DNA of 64,000 bases from Mesorhizobium sp. CA14 (lineage in GTDB: Bacteria > Pseudomonadota > Alphaproteobacteria > Rhizobiales > Rhizobiaceae), in assembly GCF_020165195.1 (NCBI RefSeq), contig NZ_JAIUHR010000019.1, positions 1 through 64,000 on the forward strand, written 5' to 3'. Within the stretch, counting starts at the first letter, position 1, and each line of letters opens with the position of its first letter. The notes beneath the pieces were generated by a model. It was not told the origin of the DNA. It was given only the letters and a program-made list of their open reading frames with translations, and searched no databases. Made by a program: the position numbers and the translations under genes. Positions 9,129 to 16,899 of this stretch are shown in pieces.

Positions 9129-10016
9129 ATGACCATCGACGCCGCAACCCCGAATCGTAACTATCCGCTGCCGAGCGGTGGCAACAACCTTTCACATGAC
9201 GTGGCCCGCCTGATAGCCGCGCTACAGGCCGTGGACGTGGACGTCGCCGCCGTTCTCTCGGCCTTGGTGCTCAAGGCCCCGCTACTCAATGCCGCCCTTT
9301 CCGGGGCGCCCACGGCACCGACGCCGGCCGGTAACGACAACTCGACCCGCATCGCCACGACGCAATGGGTGAAGGCCAATTTCGCCGACTTCGTGGGGGC
9401 GGCACCCGCCGCGCTCGACACTCTGGCGGAACTAGCGACGGCGCTGGGCAACGATGCTAATTTCGCCGCAACTATGACCGCCGCACTGGCGGCCAAAGCG
9501 CCGCTGGCAAGTCCGGCCCTTACGGGCGCGCCCACAGCCCCTACGGCGGCCGACGCCACCAACACGACCCAATTGGCTACTACGGCTTTCGCTCAACGGT
9601 GTATCGCCCTCTTGAAGGCGGCGGCAAACACATGGGCCGCCTTACAAACATTCAGTGCGGGCCTCGTGTCAAATCCGCCGAACGGTCAGGCCATTGGCGT
9701 CAACGGCGGTCCCGCTGTTGGCACGGCCGGCCTGACGATCAATTCTATCAATACCGGCGCTACCTTCATTTCATTCAATAGGAACGGTGGCTATGCCGCC
9801 AACTTCGGTATCGACACCGACAACAAGTGGAAAGTCGGCGGCTGGTCCATGGGCGCCGCTGCCTATGAACTTGTTCACATGGGAAACTACACGGCCCTTT
9901 TGGACCCTCGCTATGCCCTCAAGACATCGGTCGGAACGATGGCGGCGAGGTCGCTTACGATCTCCACTTCGGCCCCCGCCGGTGGAGTCGATGGCGACGT
10001 GCATATGCAGGTGTAA
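9129..10016 (+). CDS. Tail fibre/collar-type protein with repeated motif
   Basis: This 295-residue protein has two copies of a repeat typical of phage tail fibres (residues about 60-90 and 125-155: LxxApLxSPALTGAPTAPTP followed by ...TQxATTxWV/AFA). Such repeats form the shaft in proteins annotated as tail fibre or collar proteins. A C-terminal part rich in Gly/Asn ends in ASAPAGGVDGDVHMQV, a short signature seen at the ends of several phage fibre proteins. It follows the DUF4815 protein and precedes a lectin-like gene, so it is likely part of the host-recognition set. Confidence 0.75.
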   Translation: MTIDAATPNRNYPLPSGGNNLSHDVARLIAALQAVDVDVAAVLSALVLKAPLLNAALSGAPTAPTPAGNDNSTRIATTQWVKANFADFVGAAPAALDTLAELATALGNDANFAATMTAALAAKAPLASPALTGAPTAPTAADATNTTQLATTAFAQRCIALLKAAANTWAALQTFSAGLVSNPPNGQAIGVNGGPAVGTAGLTINSINTGATFISFNRNGGYAANFGIDTDNKWKVGGWSMGAAAYELVHMGNYTALLDPRYALKTSVGTMAARSLTISTSAPAGGVDGDVHMQV

Positions 10017-10019
10017 GCG

Positions 10020-10910
10020 ATGCTTTACGTGAACGATTCCGCCATCTGGAAAGAGAGCACGCCCTACGTGAAAGACGCCGGTCTGTGGAAGCCTGCCAAG
10101 CAGGTTTACACGCGTTCTAGCGGTGTCTGGAAAGAGGTCATGTTGCTGAACCTCTACCAGCAACTTGATAAACTCGGCCTCACCAGCAATCTCAGACTAT
10201 GCCTTGATGCAGGCGCCGCCGCCTCTCTGCCGACCGGGTCTACGAAGTGGCTGGATCTGTCGGGAGGTGGATACGACTTTTTCCGGGGTGTCACAGTAGG
10301 CGCCGAGGGCAGCGACCCGACCATCAATGGAACGGCTAACGCCCGATCAAGCGCCGAATTTCTTTCCTTCGACGGCGGCGACTATCTCACTTACGATTCA
10401 GCGAACGAAGGCTGGATGAACAACTTTCACAAGGCAGGCGCACAATGGACGGTGGCCACATGGATTTGGTATGCCGCCTCGACCTCGGCGGGGTTCATCG
10501 GGACGAACGGCAATAGCGTATCGCCAGGCTTTGCCGTGGGCATGAACGGTAGCGGCAAACTCGCGACCATCGTGCACAACAATAGCACGCAAATCATCAA
10601 CAACGCGACCGCCGCCAGTATCCCGACCGGCGGATGGTGTTTCTTGGCGAATTCGTTCGATAGCTCGGGCGGAGCTACAGGAAACATTCTGGCGATCAAC
10701 GGCGCCTATGAGACAGCTACGGCTACGCTTAACTCGCCCTCGGCATCCAATGCGGCGGTCACCATGCAGATTGGTTCCCGCGCCAACGGCACCGTGCCCT
10801 TGCCGAACGGATCACGGATGGCCGGCTTTATGATTTGGGAAGGTCGAGCGCTAAACCAAGCAGAGTTGACAGCCGTGTTTAACGCTACCCGTGTCCGTTT
10901 TGGCGTTTAA
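10020..10910 (+). CDS. Tail protein with LamG/concanavalin-like domain (putative receptor binding)
   Basis: The first 45 residues contain two short WKESTPYVKDAG / WKPAKQVYTRSSGVWKEV repeats like those before phage fibre lectin domains. Residues about 90-290 look like a LamG/concanavalin A-type jelly roll (SFDGGDYLTYDSANEGW, then TVATWIWY, FLANSFDSSGG and MAGFMIWEGRALNQAEL near the end). This suggests a carbohydrate-binding tip protein. The 3' end overlaps the convergent gene on the opposite strand by 26 bases. The fold assignment is from pattern only. Confidence 0.7.
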   Translation: MLYVNDSAIWKESTPYVKDAGLWKPAKQVYTRSSGVWKEVMLLNLYQQLDKLGLTSNLRLCLDAGAAASLPTGSTKWLDLSGGGYDFFRGVTVGAEGSDPTINGTANARSSAEFLSFDGGDYLTYDSANEGWMNNFHKAGAQWTVATWIWYAASTSAGFIGTNGNSVSPGFAVGMNGSGKLATIVHNNSTQIINNATAASIPTGGWCFLANSFDSSGGATGNILAINGAYETATATLNSPSASNAAVTMQIGSRANGTVPLPNGSRMAGFMIWEGRALNQAELTAVFNATRVRFGV

Positions 10911-11250
10911 CCTTCCATGGCTTCGTTGACCACTCGTTTATCCGCGCCCATCCCCAATCGTTCGGATCGGGATTTTGATAAGCGATAGGTTCAGGGAAGT
11001 GCATCTTACGATCAATTGCTTCGAAAGGATAATCTGCACCATGGTATTCGGTCCCATCATCGAACCTTACTTTGATGGTGCGGCCTACATGGTCGATAAC
11101 AGTTCCATAGACCGTTTCATATCGCTTCGGGTCCGTCCTTACGATCACCCGTTTAACGCGATCCGCGCGCTTGAACACAATTGGCCCGCCATGCTGATCG
11201 GGTTGAGAGCTTTTGCGGGTAAATATTCGAAACATCTTAAATAGCGTCAC
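10885..11250 (-). CDS. Hypothetical protein, antisense insertion in the late operon (possible moron)
   Basis: I do not recognise this 121-residue protein. It runs against the surrounding late genes and is more AT-rich. The coding potential looks real: residues 43-75 read as a small beta barrel (VYGTVIDHVGRTIKVRFDDGTEYHG in outline) and the N-terminus is basic. The likely start is a GTG at 11250 with GAGG about 8 bases before it; an ATG at 11235 is an alternative. Its 3' end overlaps the LamG gene tail to tail. Autonomous opposite-strand genes between tail genes are typical of morons, which act in the lysogen; no function can be given. Confidence 0.6.
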   Translation of the reverse strand: MTLFKMFRIFTRKSSQPDQHGGPIVFKRADRVKRVIVRTDPKRYETVYGTVIDHVGRTIKVRFDDGTEYHGADYPFEAIDRKMHFPEPIAYQNPDPNDWGWARINEWSTKPWKVKRQNGHG

Positions 11251-11285
11251 CTAATACACCTCACCCCGTAAAGGAGAACTAAATT

Positions 11286-11903
11286 ATGCAATTCTTGGTC
11301 GTTCTTCCTGATGGCTCTCGGGCTGTCAAGAGTAATCCCGGCTGGCTTACCGGCGATACGCCAGAAACCGCGCGGCCATTGACGGCCGATGAACTTGTCG
11401 CCATGGGGTTCGGACGAAAGATCATTGACGAGCCCCCGCCGTTTGACGCCGAAAAGCAGACGCGCATACTTTCACCGATTGATGAATGGGGCGTCACGGA
11501 AACCACGGCAACGGCGAAATACGTTGTTTCCGACCTCCCCTTCGAAGCTGTCCGCGCTAACAAGCTTGCAGCGCTCGCCGACAAACGTTGGACGATTGAG
11601 AACGGCGGGGTCGTCATCAACGGCGCGTCGGTTCGGACCGACGCGAATAGCCAAGCCAAGATCACCGGGGCAGTATCGCTTTTCCAGAACGACCCCGAAT
11701 TGGAAAGCATCGATTGGGAGGCTCAGCCCGGCGTATGGGTAACGCTGGACGCGGCCACCATGAAGGCTATCGGCATCGCGGTCGGCCGCCATGTGCAAGC
11801 CTGTTTCAGCCGCGCCAGGGCGTTGTCGGCCAGTATCATGGCGGCGCCAGATATCGAGGCCTTGGACGCGGTGGATATCGAGGCCGGGTGGCCGGGCCAG
11901 TGA
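11286..11903 (+). CDS. DUF4376-containing phage tail-fibre-associated protein
   Basis: This 205-residue protein has an N-terminal part resembling tail fibre assembly proteins (MQFLVVLPDGSRAV...) and a C-terminal DUF4376 domain from about residue 85 (KLAALADKRWTIENGGV ... RTDANSQAKITGA). DUF4376 proteins are found at the end of fibre clusters in many prophages; they may act as fibre chaperones or minor tail proteins. A strong AAAGGAGAA site lies 7-8 bases before the ATG, in line with new translation after the antisense gene. The role is inferred from context. Confidence 0.7.
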   Translation: MQFLVVLPDGSRAVKSNPGWLTGDTPETARPLTADELVAMGFGRKIIDEPPPFDAEKQTRILSPIDEWGVTETTATAKYVVSDLPFEAVRANKLAALADKRWTIENGGVVINGASVRTDANSQAKITGAVSLFQNDPELESIDWEAQPGVWVTLDAATMKAIGIAVGRHVQACFSRARALSASIMAAPDIEALDAVDIEAGWPGQ

Positions 11904-11936
11904 AGCCGTCGCCCCGGCGGTAAACGCAACATCCTT

Positions 11937-11976
11937 CGTTTGCGAAACGTCAACGCTGGCCTATGAAAGCGTTGAC
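11937..11976. promoter_or_regulatory. Two inverted repeats before the sheath gene
   Basis: CGTTT-GCG-AAACG at 11937-11949 is followed by GTCAACGCT (11949-11957) and its exact complement AGCGTTGAC (11968-11976) with a 10-base loop. The right arm contains TTGAC, which could be part of a -35 box for the sheath-tube transcript. It may be an operator or an RNA hairpin separating fibre genes from the sheath operon. There is no T run, so a standard terminator is unlikely. Confidence 0.4.
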
Positions 11977-11993
11977 ATTCGGAGATTGCAATT

Positions 11994-13391
11994 ATGGCTG
12001 GCACTCAATTCTTGCACGGCGTCGAGCTTATCGAAATCGATGACGGCCCCCGCCCCATTCGCACCGTCCGCTCTTCGGTCATCTTCGTTGTCGGCACCGC
12101 CCCGGACGCGGACGCCCTGGCGTTCCCGCTGAATACGCCCGTGCTGATAGCGGGTAGCCGCGCCGAGGCCGCGAAGCTGGACACCTCGGTCGCTAAGACC
12201 CGCCTCGGCACCCTGCCGAACGCGGTCGACCTCATCCTTCAACAGATCGGGGCGGTTATCGTGGTTTGCCGTGTCGAGGAAGGCGCGGACGATGGCGAAA
12301 CCCTCGCGAATGTGCTTGAGGGCTGTTACAAGGCCCTTGAGGCGCAATCGGCCGTTGGCGTGACCCCGCGTATTCTGATCGCCCCTGGCTTCACCGGCGA
12401 GCGCCCGGTTGGCATCGCCGGCCATGGCGCCATCACCCCAGGAAACGGCGGCGCCAACGGCACATTTGCCCTTGCCTTCACCGGCGGAACCGGCTCGGGC
12501 GCCGAGGGCACCTTTACCGTTGCCGGCGGACAACTCACCACGATCACGATCACCAAGGCCGGTCGCTACAGCGTTGCTCCGGTCTTCTCGTTCGCTGCAT
12601 CAGCGGGCCTCGCTGGCGCCGCCTCGCCGGTCACTCTCGGCGCCACCGCGAACGCTGTTGTGGCCGAGCTTATCGGCATCGCGGAACGCCTTAAGGCCGT
12701 CATCATCGCGGACGGCCCGAACACGAACGATCCCGCCGCGATCACCTATGCCGACGACTTCGGCTCAAAACGAGTTTACGTGGTCGACCCTGGCGTGAAG
12801 GTTCCGCGCGGCGCCAACGTCAACAGCGAACCGGCTTCCTCGGCGGTTGCCGGCCTTATCGCCAAGATCGACAATGACCGCGGATTCTGGTGGTCGCCGT
12901 CAAACCAGAACATCAACGGCATTGTGGGCACCGACCGGGCAATCGACTTCGCCCTGGGTGACGCGAATAGCCGCGCAAACCTTCTCAACGAAGGCAACGT
13001 CGCAACGATCATCCGCGAAGACGGTTTCCGCCTTTGGGGCAACCGCACGCTGTCCAGCGACCCGAAATTCGCGTTCCTGTCCGTGGTTCGCACGGCGGAT
13101 ATCATCAATGACTCCATTCTTCGCGCTCACCTTTGGGCCGTGGATCGAAACATCACCAAGACGTACATTGATGACGTTGAGGAGTCCGTGAACGCCTACA
13201 TTCGCAGCCTGGTTGCGATGGGCGCGCTTATCGGCGGCCGGTGCTACGCCGACCCGGACCTCAATTCCCCGGCTTCTATTTCCGAGGGCAAGGTGTGGTT
13301 CAACATCGAATTCACGCCGCCGTACCCGGCCGAGCACGTCATTTTCCGGTCGCGCATCGTCAACGACTTCCTTGAGGATCTTGTGCAATGA
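11994..13391 (+). CDS. Phage contractile tail sheath protein (P2 FI-like)
   Basis: This 465-residue protein polymerises around the tail tube and contracts at infection. Family features are the N-terminal HGVE segment, the GANVNSEPASSAVAGLIAKID-type stretch near residue 267 and the C-terminal ISEGKVWFNIEFTPPYPAEHV region that carries the conserved tail of P2/Mu sheaths. About residues 128-220 hold a Gly/Ala/Thr-rich insertion, probably an extra surface domain; P2 FI is about 396 residues. GGAG lies about 10 bases before the ATG. Its stop overlaps the tube gene by four bases. Confidence 0.92.
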   Translation: MAGTQFLHGVELIEIDDGPRPIRTVRSSVIFVVGTAPDADALAFPLNTPVLIAGSRAEAAKLDTSVAKTRLGTLPNAVDLILQQIGAVIVVCRVEEGADDGETLANVLEGCYKALEAQSAVGVTPRILIAPGFTGERPVGIAGHGAITPGNGGANGTFALAFTGGTGSGAEGTFTVAGGQLTTITITKAGRYSVAPVFSFAASAGLAGAASPVTLGATANAVVAELIGIAERLKAVIIADGPNTNDPAAITYADDFGSKRVYVVDPGVKVPRGANVNSEPASSAVAGLIAKIDNDRGFWWSPSNQNINGIVGTDRAIDFALGDANSRANLLNEGNVATIIREDGFRLWGNRTLSSDPKFAFLSVVRTADIINDSILRAHLWAVDRNITKTYIDDVEESVNAYIRSLVAMGALIGGRCYADPDLNSPASISEGKVWFNIEFTPPYPAEHVIFRSRIVNDFLEDLVQ

Positions 13392-13900
13392 GCACCCCCA
13401 CTTTTGCGCTGCCGCGCCAGCTTAAGGCGTTCAATCTGTATTCGGACGGTAACAGCTACGCCGGCCGGTGTGACAGCATCACGCTTCCCAAGATCGCGCT
13501 CACGACCGAAGAACACAGGGCCGGCGGCATGGATGGCCCGAAGAAATTGGAATTGGGCATGGAAGCGCTCACCGCGTCCATCATCCTTTCCGATTACGAT
13601 CCGGCCATCATCAGCCTTATCGGCGTGGATGGCATCGCCTTGGTCGCGCGCGGCGCCGTGCAGGCCCAGGGCTCGGCCGCCGAGGCCGTGGTCGTCAACA
13701 TGCGAGGCATGCTGACCGAAACCGAATTCAGCGAGTGGAAGCCTGGCAGCAAGTCCACCAAGACGCTTACCTACGAACTCGATTACTTCCGCTTCCGCCA
13801 GTTGGATGTCGAGTACGTGGAAATCGACATCATCAACATGGTTCGCAAGATTGGCGGCATCGATCAGCTTGCCACTCAGCGAACCGCAATCGGCCTCTAA
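13388..13900 (+). CDS. Phage major tail tube protein (P2 FII-like)
   Basis: This 170-residue protein forms the inner tail tube. It is recognised by the N-terminal LPRQLKAFNLYSDG segment, the GGMDGPKKLELGMEAL stretch near residue 48 and the C-terminal YELDYFRFRQLD...EIDIINMVRKIGGID, all typical of P2-like tube proteins of normal length. It overlaps the sheath stop (ATGA) and is followed after 13 bases by the tail assembly chaperone, as in P2 (FI-FII-E-E'-T). Confidence 0.93.
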   Translation: MSTPTFALPRQLKAFNLYSDGNSYAGRCDSITLPKIALTTEEHRAGGMDGPKKLELGMEALTASIILSDYDPAIISLIGVDGIALVARGAVQAQGSAAEAVVVNMRGMLTETEFSEWKPGSKSTKTLTYELDYFRFRQLDVEYVEIDIINMVRKIGGIDQLATQRTAIGL

Positions 13901-13913
13901 GGAAGCATGAACC

Positions 13914-14189
13914 ATGACGACCGATATTCGTAAGCAGAAGCGGCACCCCCTGGTTGAGCCCATCACCATTGAAGGGCGCGAAGTCACGGAAGCCATCTTA
14001 CGCCGGATCAAGGGCAAGGACATTCGGGACATGGACCGCCAGGACTCGGACCTGGACAAAACGGCTTTCATCATTTGCCGCCTCGCTGGCTGGCCGCCCG
14101 AGGCGTTCGATGAACTGGACGCCGAGGATATCGACGCGCTCGGCAAGATCATTGAGGGTTTTATGGGGAGGCGGAAGCGAGCGGCCTAA
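13914..14189 (+). CDS. Tail assembly chaperone gpE (P2 E-like), 0-frame product
   Basis: This 91-residue protein belongs to the tail assembly chaperone family that coats the tape measure protein before tube formation. It contains a basic N-terminus, an EAILRRIKGKDIRDMD helix and an acidic FDELDAEDIDAL helix. The end of the gene contains a G GGT TTT heptamer in the right phase for -1 frameshifting, which would fuse its first 83 residues to the downstream E' frame. Position between tube and tape measure genes is exactly that of P2 gpE. Confidence 0.88.
   Translation: MTTDIRKQKRHPLVEPITIEGREVTEAILRRIKGKDIRDMDRQDSDLDKTAFIICRLAGWPPEAFDELDAEDIDALGKIIEGFMGRRKRAA
14156..14162 (+). promoter_or_regulatory. 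Slippery heptamer for -1 ribosomal frameshifting (E to E')
   Basis: The heptamer GGGTTTT is read as GGT (14157-14159) and TTT (14160-14162) in the gpE frame, matching X XXY YYZ. A shift by -1 enters a frame that stays open from 14162 through to the TAA at 14330-14332. The predicted fusion is 139 residues (83 from gpE plus 56). P2 E/E' and lambda G/T are known to use -1 shifts at this position in the genome. The shift itself is inferred. Confidence 0.8.
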
Positions 14190-14212
14190 CGCTCGAATCC
14201 GTCTCTAACCTC

Positions 14213-14332
14213 ATGGCGGATATCGCCGTGATCTTTCACTGGCCGCCGTCCGAACTTTGGGAACTAGACCTTTCGGAACTCGTGATGTGGCGGGGCCTCG
14301 CCGCCGCTCGCGCTGGCAAAGCGAAAACGTAA
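14213..14332 (+). CDS. gpE' (GpE-family tail protein), mainly made as a -1 frameshift extension of gpE
   Basis: The 39 codons from ATG 14213 read as a short protein with the sequence ADIAVIFHWPPSELWELDL, the hallmark of the GpE family encoded in the E' frame of P2-like phages. The same frame is open upstream without a stop to the slippery site at 14156-14162, so it is probably expressed as the C-terminal part of an E-E' fusion rather than from its own ATG; no clear ribosome site precedes 14213. The stop is immediately followed by the ATG of the tape measure gene. Confidence 0.82.
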   Translation: MADIAVIFHWPPSELWELDLSELVMWRGLAAARAGKAKT

Positions 14333-16216
14333 ATGGCCGGGAAGCCCACGGCGGAAGCCACCGTAAAGCTATCGCTGATCGACCGCATCACCGGGCCGAT
14401 TAAGCGGATACAAGCGCGCCTCGCCGCGCTCGGCACGCGCTTGGGTTTCGACCGCATCGGCGCATCCGTCAACCGCCTCGGGAAAAGCCTTATCGGCCTC
14501 GGGAACGGGTTGACCCGCACAACCGCTCGATTGTCTTCCTTCGTGGCCCTTCTCGGCCTCGGCGCCTCGGGTGCCGTCGCTGGCGCCTTCGCCCTGGCGA
14601 AGAGCGCGTCGGACCTCGGCAGCGAGATAGGCGAAGCCTCATTCAAGCTCGGCATCGGGGTCGAGGCGCTGCAGGAATACCGCTTCGCCGCTAAAATGAG
14701 CGGCATCGAAAACGAAACCCTGACCAAGGGCATTCAGAAGCTCGGGATCAACGCCTCGGAAGCCGTCAAAGGCAATAAGCAGATGGCGAAGAGCTTCCGC
14801 GCCCTCGGCGTTCCGTTGAAGGATACCAAGGGCAAGATGCGGTCGACCGAGGCCGTTCTTAATGACACCTTCACGGCCCTGGCAAAGATCAAAGACCCGC
14901 TTCGCCGCAACGCCCTGGCGTTTAAGCTGTTCGGCAAGTCCGGCGTCGATATGGTCAAAATGCTTTCCGATGGTTCGGAAGGCCTGGCCGAAATGAGGCA
15001 TCAGGCCCGGCTTACCGGTAGCGTCATGAGTGCGCGGGCCGCCGCCGCCGCCGATGAATTCGGCGACAACCTTGACGCCCTCTTGATCCGTTTCGAAGGC
15101 CTGAAGCTCTTTCTCGGGGTCCAGCTTCTGCCGGTCCTCAATGAGGTTATCGAGGCGACCACGAAATGGTTTGACGCCAACGCGGGCCTTGTCCGGCAAT
15201 CAATCTCGGATTGGGTCAAGGCGTTCGCGAATGTGCTTCGCGACCTCATGAATCCCGCATCAGAGATCCGGCAACATATCGCCGGCATGGCCGAAGGTTT
15301 CTCGTCTTTCCTGGCGGCGATCAAACCCGTTGTGGACTTCGTGGGCGGGCCGATGAACGCCACGCTGCTAGTGCTCGGGGCCTGGACGGCGGCGCCGCTC
15401 ATCACCGCTCTTACGGCGGTCACGGCGGCTTTCGTCACCCTGGGTATCACGATCATGGCGACGCCCGTGGGTTGGATACTGGCGGCGGTCGCCGCCATCG
15501 CCGCCGCCGCGTACCTGATCTACCAGAATTGGGATAAAATCGCGAAGTGGTTCGGCGAATTTTGGGATTACGTCAAAGGGCTCTTCGCCTCAGCGGTGGC
15601 GTACATCCAAGGGATCGCGGGCAAGCTCTACGATGCCGGCGTCGCCATGGTGCAATCCATTTGGGATGGCCTCAAATCGAAGTGGGCGGACGTGGTGGCC
15701 TGGCTGAAAGGCGCCGTCAACGACCTAGTCGGCTGGCTTCCCGATGTCATCAAAACCAAACTCGGCATTGACATAAACGCGGCCAAGCTTCCCGAAGGGC
15801 CGAACGCGCCGGCCACTCGCGCAGGGGCCGCTGTGGGCGCGCTTGTGCCGCCGAAGGTAGAAACTCCCCCGCCGCCCTCGGCGCCCTTCGTGTCGGGCCA
15901 GAAACCGGCGGATATGGGCTCGCTGTCCGCAACTATCCGCGACCTCATGAAGCCGTTGAGCGAGGTGACCAAGCAGGGCTCGCCAACGAAGACTGACGAA
16001 GTCGACGCCGGCACCGTCAAGGCGGCTAGCATACAGATAGCGGAACCGCTCACCGTGCATGAGCCGCAACAGATCAATGCGCCGCTCAACGTGGGCGGCA
16101 TCACCGTGAACGTGCAGGGCATGACCCCGGCCGAGGCGCAGCAAATGGTTACGCGCGCCATCGGCGCGGCCCAGGCCCGGCAGCAAGCCAACATTCAATC
16201 GAGCCTTTCGGATTGA
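14333..16216 (+). CDS. Phage tail tape measure protein
   Basis: This 627-residue protein sets tail length and is ejected at infection. It has the tape measure layout: N-terminal Ala/Gly/Leu-rich helices with repeated RLGKSLIGLGNGLTR-type heptads, a conserved PhageMin_Tail core near residues 85-215 (LGIGVEALQEYRFAAKMSG ... KLFGKSGVDMVKML), central hydrophobic stretches near 340-400 that may insert in membranes, and a C-terminal Pro/Ala-rich part. It starts one base after the E' stop. The length implies a tail of moderate size. Confidence 0.92.
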   Translation: MAGKPTAEATVKLSLIDRITGPIKRIQARLAALGTRLGFDRIGASVNRLGKSLIGLGNGLTRTTARLSSFVALLGLGASGAVAGAFALAKSASDLGSEIGEASFKLGIGVEALQEYRFAAKMSGIENETLTKGIQKLGINASEAVKGNKQMAKSFRALGVPLKDTKGKMRSTEAVLNDTFTALAKIKDPLRRNALAFKLFGKSGVDMVKMLSDGSEGLAEMRHQARLTGSVMSARAAAAADEFGDNLDALLIRFEGLKLFLGVQLLPVLNEVIEATTKWFDANAGLVRQSISDWVKAFANVLRDLMNPASEIRQHIAGMAEGFSSFLAAIKPVVDFVGGPMNATLLVLGAWTAAPLITALTAVTAAFVTLGITIMATPVGWILAAVAAIAAAAYLIYQNWDKIAKWFGEFWDYVKGLFASAVAYIQGIAGKLYDAGVAMVQSIWDGLKSKWADVVAWLKGAVNDLVGWLPDVIKTKLGIDINAAKLPEGPNAPATRAGAAVGALVPPKVETPPPPSAPFVSGQKPADMGSLSATIRDLMKPLSEVTKQGSPTKTDEVDAGTVKAASIQIAEPLTVHEPQQINAPLNVGGITVNVQGMTPAEAQQMVTRAIGAAQARQQANIQSSLSD

Positions 16217-16220
16217 TGCG

Positions 16221-16619
16221 ATGTCTACAATGATGGGCCTCGGGCCGTTCCGTTTCAGCCTTTCAACGGCGGCTTACCAATCGCTTGAGCGAAGCGACGA
16301 ATTCCGATGGGTTGCGCAAGAGCGTATCGGCCGCGAGCCAGCCGCGCAGTTCATCGGGCCAGGTCAAACCACGTTCGCCTTGAGCGGGACGATTTACCCG
16401 CACTTCCGGGGCGGATGGGGCCAGGTCGAGGCGATGCGTGCCATCGCGAAGACGGGCGCGCCGCAAATGCTGGTTTCCGGTCTAGGCCGAATATTCGGAC
16501 TGTTCTACATCGAAAACGTGTCCGAAACGCAAACCATCTTTTGGGACAACGGCGCCCCTCGAAAGCAAGAATTCAACCTTGATCTTAAGAGCTACGGTGC
16601 CGATGGGGGCATTTTCTAA
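16221..16619 (+). CDS. Phage tail protein U (P2 gpU-like)
   Basis: This 132-residue protein is needed for tail completion in P2. It shows the family pattern MMGLGPFRFSLSTAAYQSL at the start, RVGREPAAQF-like residues near 35 and a GWGQVEAMRAIA segment near 66. It begins four bases after the tape measure stop and precedes X and D, in P2 order T-U-X-D. Confidence 0.92.
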   Translation: MSTMMGLGPFRFSLSTAAYQSLERSDEFRWVAQERIGREPAAQFIGPGQTTFALSGTIYPHFRGGWGQVEAMRAIAKTGAPQMLVSGLGRIFGLFYIENVSETQTIFWDNGAPRKQEFNLDLKSYGADGGIF

Positions 16620-16658
16620 GTATCGTGGGTACGGCGACGCGGTAGGTTCGGCTATTGT

Positions 16659-16675
16659 GTTTGCGAATTGCAAAC
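16659..16675. repeat. Inverted repeat before tail gene X
   Basis: GTTTGC (16659-16664) and GCAAAC (16670-16675) form a 6-bp inverted repeat with a 5-base spacer, 10 bases before the gpX start in the 65-base gap after gpU. Related GCAAAC and GTTTGC words occur before the phage clamp gene at 23235 and 23269. It might be a protein-binding site; the evidence is weak. Confidence 0.3.
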
Positions 16676-16684
16676 AGGTGGCAG

Positions 16685-16897
16685 ATGAACATTTACCGCG
16701 CCAGCGACGGCGACATGGTCGATGAAATTTGCTGGCGCTTCTATGAGAAGGGCCAGCAGCCGCTTGCCGTCGAACGGGTCTATGACGCGAACCAAGGCTT
16801 GGCGAAGCTCGGGCCGGTGCTGCCGGCCGGAACTCTTGTCAATCTGCCGGATCTTCCGCGCCCGCAAGCTACCCCGATAATTCGGATTTGGGGTTAG
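16685..16897 (+). CDS. Phage tail protein X (P2 gpX-like)
   Basis: This 70-residue protein has the LysM-like gpX pattern: YRASDGDMVDEICWRFYE at the start, then ERVYDANQGLAKLGPVLPAG and a Pro-rich LVNLPDLP end. gpX is a small baseplate or tail-tip protein in P2. The ATG at 16685 fits the family's length; an upstream TTG/CTG region would add ten residues without similarity. It ends two bases before the start of D. Confidence 0.9.
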   Translation: MNIYRASDGDMVDEICWRFYEKGQQPLAVERVYDANQGLAKLGPVLPAGTLVNLPDLPRPQATPIIRIWG

Positions 16898-16899
16898 CT

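Noticed and set aside
10975-11244. An 89-codon + strand frame between the LamG and DUF4376 genes
   Set aside because: It overlaps the better - strand gene and lacks a ribosome site; its sequence looks like an antisense reading.
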